Of a DNA stretch of 64,000 bases, positions 52,135 through 60,586 are shown in pieces. The notes under the pieces are model-generated. The model made no database searches. It was given only the letters and a program-made list of their open reading frames with translations, and was not told where the DNA came from. Source of the DNA: an uncultured Clostridia bacterium (GTDB lineage: Bacteria; Bacillota; Clostridia; Oscillospirales; Acutalibacteraceae); contig CAMCPL010000002.1 in assembly GCA_945876745.1 (NCBI GenBank), forward strand, positions 1 through 64,000, read 5' to 3'. Each line of letters opens with the position of its first letter. The stretch's first letter is position 1. The translations under genes were made by a program, and so were the position numbers.

Positions 52135-53886
52135 ATGTCAGACAGTATTTTAACTGCTATTACGGACAATGTGTTCGGCGTCTGGTTTTTAATCGGCGCA
52201 GCGTTGGTGTTCTTTATGCAATGCGGCTTTGCGATGGTAGAAAGCGGCTTTACCAGAGCAAAAAATGCAGGTAACATCATTATGAAAAACCTTATGGACT
52301 TCTGTATCGGTGCAGTAATGTTCATAATAATCGGCTACGGACTTATGTTCGGCGAGGATTATATCGCAGGATTGTTCGGTTTGCCGAATTTAGGCTTGCT
52401 TTCAGGCTATCTCGACCATAGTGCGGATTGGTCAAACTTCGTATTCAATCTTGTTTTCTGTGCAACGGCGGCTACAATCGTTTCGGGCGCTATGGCAGAA
52501 AGAACAAAATTCTCATCATACTGTATTTATTCGGCTGTAATTTCGGCAGTTGTTTATCCTATCGAGGCAGGTTGGATTTGGAACGGTAACGGTTGGCTTG
52601 CGAAGCTCGGCTTCCACGATTATGCAGGTTCGACTGCAATTCATATGGTCGGCGGTATTGCGGCGCTTATCGGCGCTATGATGCTCGGTCCTCGTATCGG
52701 CAAGTATGTAAAGGATAAGGAGACAGGCAAGGTAAAGGTTAAGGCTATTCCTGGTCACTCTCTTACACTCGGCGCACTCGGCGTATTCATTCTTTGGTTT
52801 GGTTGGTACGGCTTTAACGGTGCGGCGGCAACAGATACCGAAACACTCGCTTCTATTTTCCTTACAACAACAATGGCTCCTGCCGTTGCTACCTGTACAA
52901 CAATGATTTTCACTTGGATTAAGGACGGCAAGCCCGACGTTTCAATGTCGCTTAACGCTTCTCTTGCAGGCTTGGTAGCTATTACTGCACCGTGCGACTG
53001 CGTTGACGCCTTCGGTTCAATCATAATCGGTCTTGTTGCAGGTATACTCGTTGTAGTAGTTGTTGAGCTTTTAGACAAGAAACTTCATATTGACGACCCT
53101 GTCGGTGCTGTCGGCGTTCATATGGCAAACGGTATTTGGGGTACTCTTGCAGTAGGTCTTTTCTCAACAGGCTATGACGGCGTGGGCAAGGGCTTGTTCT
53201 ACGGCGGCGGCTTTAAGCAGCTTGGTATTCAGTTACTTGGCTTTGCGGCAGTTGCGACTTGGACAGTTGTTACAATGGTAATCGTATTCCTGCTTATCAA
53301 GAAGACAAACGGTCTTCGTGTCAGCGAGGAGGAGGAAATCAAGGGTCTCGACGCAACCGAGCACAATCTTCCGTCGGCTTATGCGGACTTTATGCCGGCT
53401 ATGGCATTTGCAACCTCGTCTACAATCAAGGCTTCCGTTGCTCCTGCAAGTGAGCCTGCACCTCTTGCGGCTCCTGTTGAAAAGGCAGTTCCTGTTGAAA
53501 CATACACAACAGACACAAAGAATAAGCTTTCAAAGGTAGTTATGATATTCAACCCTGCACGCTTTGAGGATGTTAAGCAGGCTATGAACAGCGTTGGCGT
53601 TACAGGTATGACGGTTACTAATGTAATGGGCTGCGGCACTCAAAAGGGTCATATCAGAAAATACCGTGGCGTAGAAATTGAGGAGCTCAACCTCAATCCG
53701 AAGATGAAGCTTGAAATGGTAATTTCGGCTGTTCCTGTTGAAGATGTAATCAATGCAGCTCGTAAGGTGCTTTATACCGGTAATATCGGCGACGGCAAGA
53801 TTTTCGTATACGGCGTTGACGACGCTGTAAAGGTTCGTACCGGTGAGCGCGGCTATGACGCACTTCAGGGCGAGGACGATATTTAA
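52135..53886 (+). CDS. amt: Ammonium transporter fused to a PII domain
   Basis: A 583-residue protein. Residues 1-400 are an Amt channel with 11 predicted helices and the family segments GFAMVESGFTRAKN, AIHMVGGIAALIGA and DDPVGAVGVHMANGIWGTL. A Pro/Ala-rich linker of about 60 residues leads to a C-terminal PII domain (about 468-583) with CGTQKGHIRKYRGVEIE as T-loop and TGNIGDGKIFVYGVDDAVKVRTGERG as C-terminal signature. The T-loop keeps Tyr46 but has Ile where the modifiable Tyr51 stands, so uridylylation there is unlikely. Sensing of ATP/ADP and 2-oxoglutarate by the fused domain is inferred. Confidence 0.93.
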   Translation: MSDSILTAITDNVFGVWFLIGAALVFFMQCGFAMVESGFTRAKNAGNIIMKNLMDFCIGAVMFIIIGYGLMFGEDYIAGLFGLPNLGLLSGYLDHSADWSNFVFNLVFCATAATIVSGAMAERTKFSSYCIYSAVISAVVYPIEAGWIWNGNGWLAKLGFHDYAGSTAIHMVGGIAALIGAMMLGPRIGKYVKDKETGKVKVKAIPGHSLTLGALGVFILWFGWYGFNGAAATDTETLASIFLTTTMAPAVATCTTMIFTWIKDGKPDVSMSLNASLAGLVAITAPCDCVDAFGSIIIGLVAGILVVVVVELLDKKLHIDDPVGAVGVHMANGIWGTLAVGLFSTGYDGVGKGLFYGGGFKQLGIQLLGFAAVATWTVVTMVIVFLLIKKTNGLRVSEEEEIKGLDATEHNLPSAYADFMPAMAFATSSTIKASVAPASEPAPLAAPVEKAVPVETYTTDTKNKLSKVVMIFNPARFEDVKQAMNSVGVTGMTVTNVMGCGTQKGHIRKYRGVEIEELNLNPKMKLEMVISAVPVEDVINAARKVLYTGNIGDGKIFVYGVDDAVKVRTGERGYDALQGEDDI

Positions 53887-53925
53887 TCGGCATATAATTG
53901 ATAATTAATAAAAAATAACTCTACT

Positions 53926-53953
53926 GTAAGCCGGTTTTTTGCAACCGGTTTAC
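53926..53953 (+). promoter_or_regulatory. Hairpin between amt and the glutamate synthase genes
   Basis: Arms GTAAGCCGGTT and AACCGGTTTAC. There is no T-run; it may be an RNA-processing site or a partial attenuator. Confidence 0.5.
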
Positions 53954-53976
53954 GGCGTTTAGAAGGAGAGGGAATT

Positions 53977-55074
53977 ATGTTAAAAGAAGGAGAAATCAGA
54001 ATTCCGTCAGGTTGCGCCATTGCGGCGATAATCGACAGAAAGGGCAAGCCGATTAACGGCTCGGAGATAATAAAGTCCATAGCTCTTATGCACGATCGTT
54101 CAAACGGTCTGGGCGGCGGCTTTGCGGCTTACGGTATCTATCCCGACCATAAGGATGATTATGCGCTTCACGTTTTTTATGACAGCAAGGAAGCGAGAAA
54201 AAACTGCGAGGAATTTTTGTTTAAGCATTTTAATATCGACGTTGCGGAGGTTATTCCGACAAAAAAGGTGGACAGTATTGAAAACGGCCCCGATATTTGG
54301 AGATATTTCGGCAAGGCAAACAGGGTGAGAATGAAGAATGCCCGACTTGACGAGCTTGAATATGTTGCGCAATGCGTTACGAGCGTAAACAACTCAATTG
54401 ACGGCGCGTATATCTTTTCAAGCGGAAAGAATATGGGTTGCTTTAAGGCTGTCGGCTTTCCGGAGGATGTCGGAGAATTTTATATGCTTGATAAGTATGA
54501 CGCATATCTTTGGACTGCTCACGGCAGATTTCCGACTAACACACCCGGCTGGTGGGGCGGAGCGCATCCGTTCAATCTTCTTGATTGGTCGATAGTACAT
54601 AACGGCGAAATTTCTTCTTATGACGCGAACAGAAGATATATCGAGCAGTTCGGCTACAAATGCACAATGCAGACCGACACAGAGGTTATAACCTATTTAT
54701 TCGACCACTTACTGCGTCATCACAATCTTCCGATTGACGTTGCGGCTGATGTTCTTACCGCACCCGAATGGGACGAAATCGACAGAATGGACGATGAAAA
54801 AAGAAATTATTTCACAACACTTCGTTCAATTTACAGCGGCGCTCTCGTAAACGGTCCGTTCTCCGTTATTTTAGGCTCAAATAAGGGCTTGCTTGCAATC
54901 AACGACCGCCTGAAGCTTCGCTCGTTAACTGCGGCTACAAAGGGCGACAGAGCATATTTTGCCTCCGAGGAATCGGCTATTCGTATAGTTTGTCCAAATC
55001 CCGACAGGGTTTGGTCTGTAAGCGGCGCAGAGCCTGTATTTGTACCGCTTGAAATCGAGGAAGAGGAGGAATAA
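53977..55074 (+). CDS. Glutamate synthase glutaminase subunit (domain 1)
   Basis: A 365-residue class II glutamine amidotransferase. The N-terminus reads IPSGCAIAAI, with the probable catalytic Cys at 13 after a short propeptide. Then follow LWTAHGRFPTNTPG, AHPFNLLDWSIVHNGEIS and TDTEVITYLFD. It frees ammonia from glutamine for the synthase subunit. Stand-alone subunits like this belong to the split, archaeal-type glutamate synthases. Confidence 0.88.
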   Translation: MLKEGEIRIPSGCAIAAIIDRKGKPINGSEIIKSIALMHDRSNGLGGGFAAYGIYPDHKDDYALHVFYDSKEARKNCEEFLFKHFNIDVAEVIPTKKVDSIENGPDIWRYFGKANRVRMKNARLDELEYVAQCVTSVNNSIDGAYIFSSGKNMGCFKAVGFPEDVGEFYMLDKYDAYLWTAHGRFPTNTPGWWGGAHPFNLLDWSIVHNGEISSYDANRRYIEQFGYKCTMQTDTEVITYLFDHLLRHHNLPIDVAADVLTAPEWDEIDRMDDEKRNYFTTLRSIYSGALVNGPFSVILGSNKGLLAINDRLKLRSLTAATKGDRAYFASEESAIRIVCPNPDRVWSVSGAEPVFVPLEIEEEEE

Positions 55075-55078
55075 GGCT

Positions 55079-56584
55079 ATGTCAATAAATTATATTCCCC
55101 GCCGATTCACCGTTGTTCGCGATAAGGAGCTGTGTATAAAGTGCGGCGGTTGTGTAAATCAATGTTCAAACGAATGTCATTATTTGGCTGATGATGGAAA
55201 AACCGTTTTGGTAAACAGTCAGGAGTGTGTTGCCTGTCACAGATGCGTTGACCTTTGTCCGACAGGCGCATTGAGAATAGAAAAATATGTATGCGATTAC
55301 AGGGATAATGCGAATTGGACGCCACAGTATCAGCAGGAAATCTGCCGTCAGGCAAACACAGGCTCAACCCTGCTTTCCGCTATGGGTAATCCGAAGCCGT
55401 ATCCTATTTACTGGGATAAAATCCTTCTCAACGCCTCTCAGGTAACGAATCCGTCCATTGACCCGCTGAGAGAGCCGATGGAAATAAGAACGATTTTGGG
55501 CAGAAAGCCCGAAAAAATAACAGTTGAGAAAAAGGGCAAATCAATTACGAAAATGCCTCCACAGGTTGTTCTTGAAACGCCGATTATGTTTTCGGCAATG
55601 TCGTTCGGTTCAATTTCTCTTAATGCTCAAAAGTCGCTTGCAATGGCGGCAAAGGAGCTCGGAACGCTTTTCAATACAGGTGAGGGCGGTTTACATCCCG
55701 ATTTAGAGCCGTATACCGACTGCGCCGTTGTTCAGGTTGCAAGCGGTCGTTTCGGCGTTCATAAGGACTATCTTAATAATTCAAAATTTGTAGAAATAAA
55801 AATCGGACAGGGCGCAAAGCCGGGTATCGGCGGACACCTTCCGGGTGAAAAGGTAAATGTTGAGGTTTCAAACGCGCGTATGATTCCGCAGGGGAGCGAC
55901 GCTATTTCTCCCGCGCCTCATCACGATATTTATTCTATTGAGGATTTGCGCCAGCTTATATGGTCGCTCAAGCAGGCTACACACGGCGAAAAGCCTGTTT
56001 CGGTAAAAATCGCCGCCGTTCACAACATTGCCGCAATTGCATCGGGCGTTGCGAGAGCAGGCGCCGATATTGTTGTAATTGACGGTTTCAGAGGCGGTAC
56101 CGGCGCCGCACCGACAAGAATAAGAGATAACGTCGGTATTCCTATTGAGCTTGCTCTCGCCGCCGCAGACCAAAGACTGCGTGACGAGGGTATAAGAAGC
56201 GAGGTGTCGCTTGTTGCGGCAGGTTCGTTTAGATGCTCGTCGGATATAGTGAAGGCAATTGCACTCGGCGCAGACGCTTGTTACATTGCTTCCGCACCGC
56301 TTATTGCAATCGGTTGTCATATGTGCCAAACCTGTAACACAGGTAAGTGCAATTGGGGTATTGCAACGCAAAGACCGGAGCTTACAAAAAGACTAAATCC
56401 TGAAATTGCCCATAAGAGAGTAATAAATCTCGTCAATGCTTGGAATCACGAAATCAAAGAGATTATGGGCGGTATGGGTATAAATTCAGTTGATTCCCTT
56501 CGAGGAAACAGACTTATGCTTCGAGGTATCGGGCTCACCGAAAAGGAGCTTGAAATACTCGGCATAAAGCACGCAGGAGAATAG
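55079..56584 (+). CDS. Glutamate synthase FMN subunit with ferredoxin domain
   Basis: A 501-residue protein. The N-terminal 4Fe-4S domain has CIKCGGCVNQC and CVACHRCVDLC. The FMN-binding TIM barrel has FNTGEGGLHPDLEPY, QGAKPGIGGHLPG, DGFRGGTGAAPTRI and the cluster ligands CHMCQTCNTGKCNWGIATQ. It joins ammonia and 2-oxoglutarate to make glutamate. I chose the ATG after the AGGAGG of the previous gene end; it starts four bases after that stop. Confidence 0.93.
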   Translation: MSINYIPRRFTVVRDKELCIKCGGCVNQCSNECHYLADDGKTVLVNSQECVACHRCVDLCPTGALRIEKYVCDYRDNANWTPQYQQEICRQANTGSTLLSAMGNPKPYPIYWDKILLNASQVTNPSIDPLREPMEIRTILGRKPEKITVEKKGKSITKMPPQVVLETPIMFSAMSFGSISLNAQKSLAMAAKELGTLFNTGEGGLHPDLEPYTDCAVVQVASGRFGVHKDYLNNSKFVEIKIGQGAKPGIGGHLPGEKVNVEVSNARMIPQGSDAISPAPHHDIYSIEDLRQLIWSLKQATHGEKPVSVKIAAVHNIAAIASGVARAGADIVVIDGFRGGTGAAPTRIRDNVGIPIELALAAADQRLRDEGIRSEVSLVAAGSFRCSSDIVKAIALGADACYIASAPLIAIGCHMCQTCNTGKCNWGIATQRPELTKRLNPEIAHKRVINLVNAWNHEIKEIMGGMGINSVDSLRGNRLMLRGIGLTEKELEILGIKHAGE

Positions 56585-56595
56585 GAGGGAATATA

Positions 56596-57033
56596 ATGAA
56601 AAAGATTTATGCAAGAGAAGATTTATGCGTAAATTGTCGTCATTGTGAGGTGTTTTGCAAAACGGCTCACAGCGTATCAAAGGATATAATTAAGGCTCAC
56701 AAGGAGGAATATCCCGAGCCTGTTGCACGAATTTCCGTTTACGGCGGAAAAATAAACAGCGTTGCCGTAAACTGCCGTCATTGCGACGACCCTGCCTGCG
56801 TTAAGGCTTGTATTACAGGCGCAATGCAAAAGGACGCAAAAACAGGAATCGTCAGCGTTAACGAGGATAAGTGCATAGGCTGTATGACCTGTCTTGCAGT
56901 ATGTCCTTACGGCTGTATAAAAACGGGAAAGATTGCGCTCAAATGTGATTTGTGCTCCGGCGAGGAGCCGCAATGTGTAAAAAATTGTCCGAACAATGCG
57001 CTTGTTTGGCTTGAAGCAGGAGGCGAGGAATAA
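56596..57033 (+). CDS. 4Fe-4S ferredoxin-type electron carrier
   Basis: A 145-residue protein with several CxxCxxC-type motifs: CVNCRHCEVFC, CRHCDDPACVKAC, CIGCMTCLAVCPYGC and CDLCSGEEPQC. The four-cluster layout of HycB/DmsB-type electron carriers is present. It probably carries electrons between the flavoprotein encoded next and the synthase. AGGAGGG precedes ATG. Confidence 0.88.
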   Translation: MKKIYAREDLCVNCRHCEVFCKTAHSVSKDIIKAHKEEYPEPVARISVYGGKINSVAVNCRHCDDPACVKACITGAMQKDAKTGIVSVNEDKCIGCMTCLAVCPYGCIKTGKIALKCDLCSGEEPQCVKNCPNNALVWLEAGGEE

Positions 57034-58295
57034 TGAAATATGTGATTATCGGAGCCTCTGCCGCAGGTCTTGCTACGGCGCAGGGCATCAGAAGTGTTGA
57101 CAAAAAGTCGGAGATTACCATTCTTACAAGAGAGGAATATTATCCTTATTCTCGACCGTCTATAAGCTATTGGCTCAAGGGCGTTGTTAACGAAAAGGAT
57201 ATGCTTCTTCGCAAGCCGTCTTTTTATAAGGAAAACAATATTAATGTTGTTACTCTTTGCGATGTAACAAAAATTGATACAAAGAAAAAGGTTGTAAAAT
57301 CGGGGCGAAAGGAATACCCATACGATAAGCTTTGCCTTGCAACAGGCTCAAAGCCGTTTGTTCCGCCGATGGAAAATGTAAGCGGTAAGAAAAATGCACT
57401 TACATTCCTTGACTTAAAGGCTGTTAAAGGCGTTAAGAAGCTGGCAAACGAAAACACGAAAGCCGTCGTAATCGGCGCAGGACTTATCGGTATGAAGGCG
57501 GCAGAGGGCTTGCAGAAAATCTGCAAGAGCGTTGACGTTGTCGAGCTTGCACCAAGGGTTTTGCCCAGTATTCTTGACGAAAAAAGCGCAAAATCCGTAA
57601 AGTCGTTTTTGGAGCAGCACGGTATAAAATTCCATCTTGAAAATACTGTTGTAAAGGCGGTATCAAAGGGTAATACGATTACTGCCGTTGAGCTTAAAAA
57701 CGGCGAGGTGCTTGATTGCGATTTGCTTATTTTGGCAGTCGGCGTGCGCCCCGAAACATCACTTGCCGAGCAGGCAGGTCTTGAGGTAAACCGAGGAATT
57801 ATAACCGACCCCGAAACTATGCAAACGAGCAATCCCGACATATATGCCGCAGGAGACTGTACGGTATCGGTTGATATGCTTGACGGCTCAAAAAAGATTA
57901 TTGCGCTTTGGCCAAACGCAGTACAGCAGGGAACCGTTGCCGGCGTTCAAATGGCAGGCGGTGAGCTTTGCACAGGCGGTACTTACAGCGTAAACGCAAT
58001 TGATTTCTTCGGTCTGCGCATATGCACCTGCGGTCTTATTAACGCAAAGGGTGAGCAGTATACAGACAGAATTTCTCAAAACGGCGACAAATATAAACGC
58101 CTCATTTTTGAGGGTAACAGGCTTGTCGGCTTTGTGCTTATTAACTCAAGCGAGAATGCAGGAATTTATACAAATCTTGTTTCATCCGGCAAGGATATTA
58201 CAACTCTTTGTACCGATATTATGGATTCTCCGTCGCTGTTTATGTTTGACAAAGAGGAAAGAACTCAAAAGTTGACGGGAGGTGCAGAAATATGA
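57033..58295 (+). CDS. NAD(P)/FAD-dependent oxidoreductase
   Basis: A 420-residue flavoprotein. FAD site VIIGASAAGLATAQGI at the N-terminus, RPSISYWLKG, LATGSKPF, a second nucleotide-binding loop VIGAGLIGMKAAEGL, and NPDIYAAGDCTVS near the FAD tail. It resembles NADH:rubredoxin-type reductases. In this cluster it likely supplies electrons from NAD(P)H to the ferredoxin-type subunit. It overlaps the preceding stop by one base. Confidence 0.9.
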   Translation: MKYVIIGASAAGLATAQGIRSVDKKSEITILTREEYYPYSRPSISYWLKGVVNEKDMLLRKPSFYKENNINVVTLCDVTKIDTKKKVVKSGRKEYPYDKLCLATGSKPFVPPMENVSGKKNALTFLDLKAVKGVKKLANENTKAVVIGAGLIGMKAAEGLQKICKSVDVVELAPRVLPSILDEKSAKSVKSFLEQHGIKFHLENTVVKAVSKGNTITAVELKNGEVLDCDLLILAVGVRPETSLAEQAGLEVNRGIITDPETMQTSNPDIYAAGDCTVSVDMLDGSKKIIALWPNAVQQGTVAGVQMAGGELCTGGTYSVNAIDFFGLRICTCGLINAKGEQYTDRISQNGDKYKRLIFEGNRLVGFVLINSSENAGIYTNLVSSGKDITTLCTDIMDSPSLFMFDKEERTQKLTGGAEI

Positions 58296-59026
58296 GTATT
58301 GAAGCAGGTATTCAAAGATATGAGGTCATTAACGATATGATTAATGACGAGCTTCGCAAAAGGAATAAGGCGGTAGTAACCGATGTTAACGGTCAGCGTT
58401 ATATAGGTTGTGCACTTGACAGCGGCAAGACTATTGAAATTCACGGCACTCCGGGCAATGATATGGCGTGCTATCTAAACGGCGGCAGAGTTATCGTTTA
58501 CGGTAATTGTCAGGACGCAGTAGGAAACACAATGGGCTGCGGCGAGATTATCGTTCACGGTCACAGCGGAGACGCTATGGGCTACGGTATGCGTGACGGT
58601 CAGATTTATATAAGAGATAATGTTGCGTGTCGAGGCGGTATTCATATGAAGGAATTTAGGGATATGCGCCCCGTGCTCGTTATCGGTCAAAATGCAGGCT
58701 CGTTTTTGGGCGAGTATATGGCAGGCGGTACTATCGTTTTGCTCGGTCTTAATATGAAGAGGGGCGAAAAGCTTTTCGGCACTCATTGCGCAAGCGGTAT
58801 GCACGGAGGAAAAATTTTTGTTCGAGGCAATTTTCCGAAGGAAAATCTTTCCCCTAATATAAAGATTTCGAGGCTTAACGACGAGGATATGGCGGAGCTT
58901 GGCGAGTATGTAAGGAAGTATTGCAAGTACTTCGACGCAGATTACGACGAGATTATGAAAAAGCCGTTTAAGAAGCTTTCGCCGCTTAGCTCACGTCCGT
59001 ATGCAAATTTGTATACGCCGAACTGA
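58292..59026 (+). CDS. Glutamate synthase GXGXG subunit (domain 3)
   Basis: A 244-residue protein with the beta-helix repeats of the GXGXG domain: IEIHGTPGNDMACYLNGGRVIVYGN-like turns, GEIIVHGHSGDAMGYGMRDG and GGTIVLLGLNM. It is the structural C-terminal domain of GltB made as a separate chain. It overlaps the reductase gene by four bases and ends the cluster. Confidence 0.92.
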   Translation: MSIEAGIQRYEVINDMINDELRKRNKAVVTDVNGQRYIGCALDSGKTIEIHGTPGNDMACYLNGGRVIVYGNCQDAVGNTMGCGEIIVHGHSGDAMGYGMRDGQIYIRDNVACRGGIHMKEFRDMRPVLVIGQNAGSFLGEYMAGGTIVLLGLNMKRGEKLFGTHCASGMHGGKIFVRGNFPKENLSPNIKISRLNDEDMAELGEYVRKYCKYFDADYDEIMKKPFKKLSPLSSRPYANLYTPN

Positions 59027-59094
59027 TAGTCTTGCTTTAACGCACTAATACAGTAATATGATAAAACTTTTTTGAAGAAATTTTGAAAAAAGCA

Positions 59095-59123
59095 TTGACA
59101 AAATTGATTTATAGTGCTAACAT
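59095..59123 (+). promoter_or_regulatory. Promoter of the trpXYZ transcript
   Basis: TTGACA-N17-TAACAT, just before the T-box leader. Confidence 0.75.
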
Positions 59124-59134
59124 TATGTAAACCG

Positions 59135-59340
59135 ATGAGAAAGAGTAAGTAAGTTTTTTACCGCTTCAAAGAGAGCTGTTGATGGTGGAAATACAGCAGG
59201 CAAGGGGAAAACCGAATGGGCTTTTGAGGGCGAGCTGAAAAGAGCAGTAGGCGAGACGGAGACGACGCTTCGTTAAAAAGGGTCAGCGTATGATAGTGCG
59301 CAACGAGTGGATGCTCAAGCATCAAGCAGGGTGGCACCGC
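59135..59340 (+). ncRNA. Tryptophan-specific T-box leader
   Basis: A T-box riboswitch. It has GAGTAAGTAAG early in stem I, a GGTGGAAATACAGC distal part, and a specifier loop ending GAATGGGC with the Trp codon TGG (59217-59219). The T-box AGGGTGGCACCGC stands at 59328-59340. TGGC in the antiterminator bulge pairs with an acceptor ending of discriminator G, as in bacterial tRNA-Trp. Uncharged tRNA-Trp would stabilise the antiterminator. The Trp call comes from the TGG reading and the trpXYZ genes downstream. Confidence 0.9.
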
Positions 59341-59355
59341 AGGATTGATTTTATT

Positions 59356-59392
59356 CTCCTGTCCCGGCAGTAATGTCAGGACAGGAGTTTTT
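59356..59392 (+). terminator. T-box terminator
   Basis: Arms CTCCTGTCC and GGACAGGAG followed by TTTTTG. It competes with the antiterminator. Confidence 0.9.
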
Positions 59393-59417
59393 GTTTTCCA
59401 ATAAAGAGGTAAGAGTT

Positions 59418-59459
59418 ATGTTCATTATTTCAAAACGATGGCGGCGATGGCGCGGCTGA
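59418..59459 (+). CDS. Trp-containing leader peptide
   Basis: A 13-residue frame MFIISKRWRRWRG with two Trp codons four codons apart and a good site (GAGGT eight bases before ATG). It lies after the T-box terminator and 66 bases before trpX. The location and Trp codons suggest a translated sensor of charged tRNA-Trp, comparable in idea to the rtpLP peptide after the T-box of the Bacillus at operon. No terminator hairpin follows it, so any effect would be on translation or RNA stability. This is inference. Confidence 0.55.
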   Translation: MFIISKRWRRWRG

Positions 59460-59525
59460 AATGAAAACTAAATTTTAATTCAACTATTTTATCATTATAT
59501 TTTTAATCACGAAAGGAAAATCATT

Positions 59526-60563
59526 ATGAAAACATTTAAGAAAATCATCGCAGTTATTTCAGTAGTAGCAATCATCTTTTCATTCGCCGCTTGCTCAAAG
59601 AACGCAGGCGACAACACAGCACAAACCAAGACATACAAGGTAGGCATTTGTAATTATGTTGACGACGCTTCACTTAATCAAATCGTAGAAAATATCGAAA
59701 AACAGCTTAAAGTCGCAGGCGAGCAAAACAATGTAACATTCGATGTAACCGTTGAAAACTGCAACGCCGACGCAAGCGTTATGAACCAGATTATTTCAAA
59801 CTTTATTTCAAATAACGTTGACCTTATGGTAGGCGTTGCAACTCCTGTTGCCGTTGCTATGCAGGCGGCAACCGAGGATAACAAAATTCCCGTTGTATTC
59901 GCAGCTGTTTCCGACCCTGTCGGCGCAGGTCTTGTAGCAGATAAGGACGCACCCGGCGCAAACATTACAGGTACTTCGGACTATCTCAATACCGACGCTA
60001 TTATGGACATCATTTTTGCAAATCAGCCTGACGCAAAGAATATTGCTCTTCTTTATGATCTCGGTCAGGACTCCTCAAAAACTCCTATCGAAAACGCAAA
60101 GAAGTATCTTGATGCAAAGGGAATTTCATACAAAGAATATACAGGAACAAATGTAACAGAGGTTCAGCAGGCTGTTGCAACAATCGTAAAGGATAAGGCA
60201 GACGCAGTATTCACCCCAACCGATAACACAATTATGACAGCAGAGCTTTCGATTTATTCCGACCTTGCAGACGCAGGTATTCCTCACTACACAGGCGCAG
60301 ATTCATTCGCACTCAACGGTGCATTCCTCGGCTACGGCGTTGACTATGCCGCACTCGGTGTTGAAACCGCAAATATGATTGTCGACATCCTCGTTAACGA
60401 AAAGGACGTAGCAAGCGAGCCTGTTAAGTTCTTTGACAACGGTACTGCAACAATCAATACCGAAATAAGCCAAAAGCTCGGCTACAATCTTGATGATGTT
60501 AAAACAAAGATTAAGGATTTCTGCACAGAGATTAAAACTCTCACAACAGCAGAAAACTTCTAA
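59526..60563 (+). CDS. trpX: Tryptophan ABC transporter, binding lipoprotein
   Basis: A 345-residue lipoprotein with the lipobox FAAC. It has the ABC_sub_bind fold: GICNYVDDASLNQIVENIEKQL, VGVATPVAVAMQAAT, FAAVSDPVGAGLV and a CLP-type GVDYAALGVETANM segment. Members behind Trp T-boxes are called TrpX. It is expressed under the leader described above. Site GAAAGGA. Confidence 0.88.
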   Translation: MKTFKKIIAVISVVAIIFSFAACSKNAGDNTAQTKTYKVGICNYVDDASLNQIVENIEKQLKVAGEQNNVTFDVTVENCNADASVMNQIISNFISNNVDLMVGVATPVAVAMQAATEDNKIPVVFAAVSDPVGAGLVADKDAPGANITGTSDYLNTDAIMDIIFANQPDAKNIALLYDLGQDSSKTPIENAKKYLDAKGISYKEYTGTNVTEVQQAVATIVKDKADAVFTPTDNTIMTAELSIYSDLADAGIPHYTGADSFALNGAFLGYGVDYAALGVETANMIVDILVNEKDVASEPVKFFDNGTATINTEISQKLGYNLDDVKTKIKDFCTEIKTLTTAENF

Positions 60564-60586
60564 CTTAAAGATTACGGAGAATATTA

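Noticed and set aside
53926-53953. Terminator between amt and the glutamate synthase genes
   Set aside because: The stem is good but no T-run follows, so transcription probably continues.
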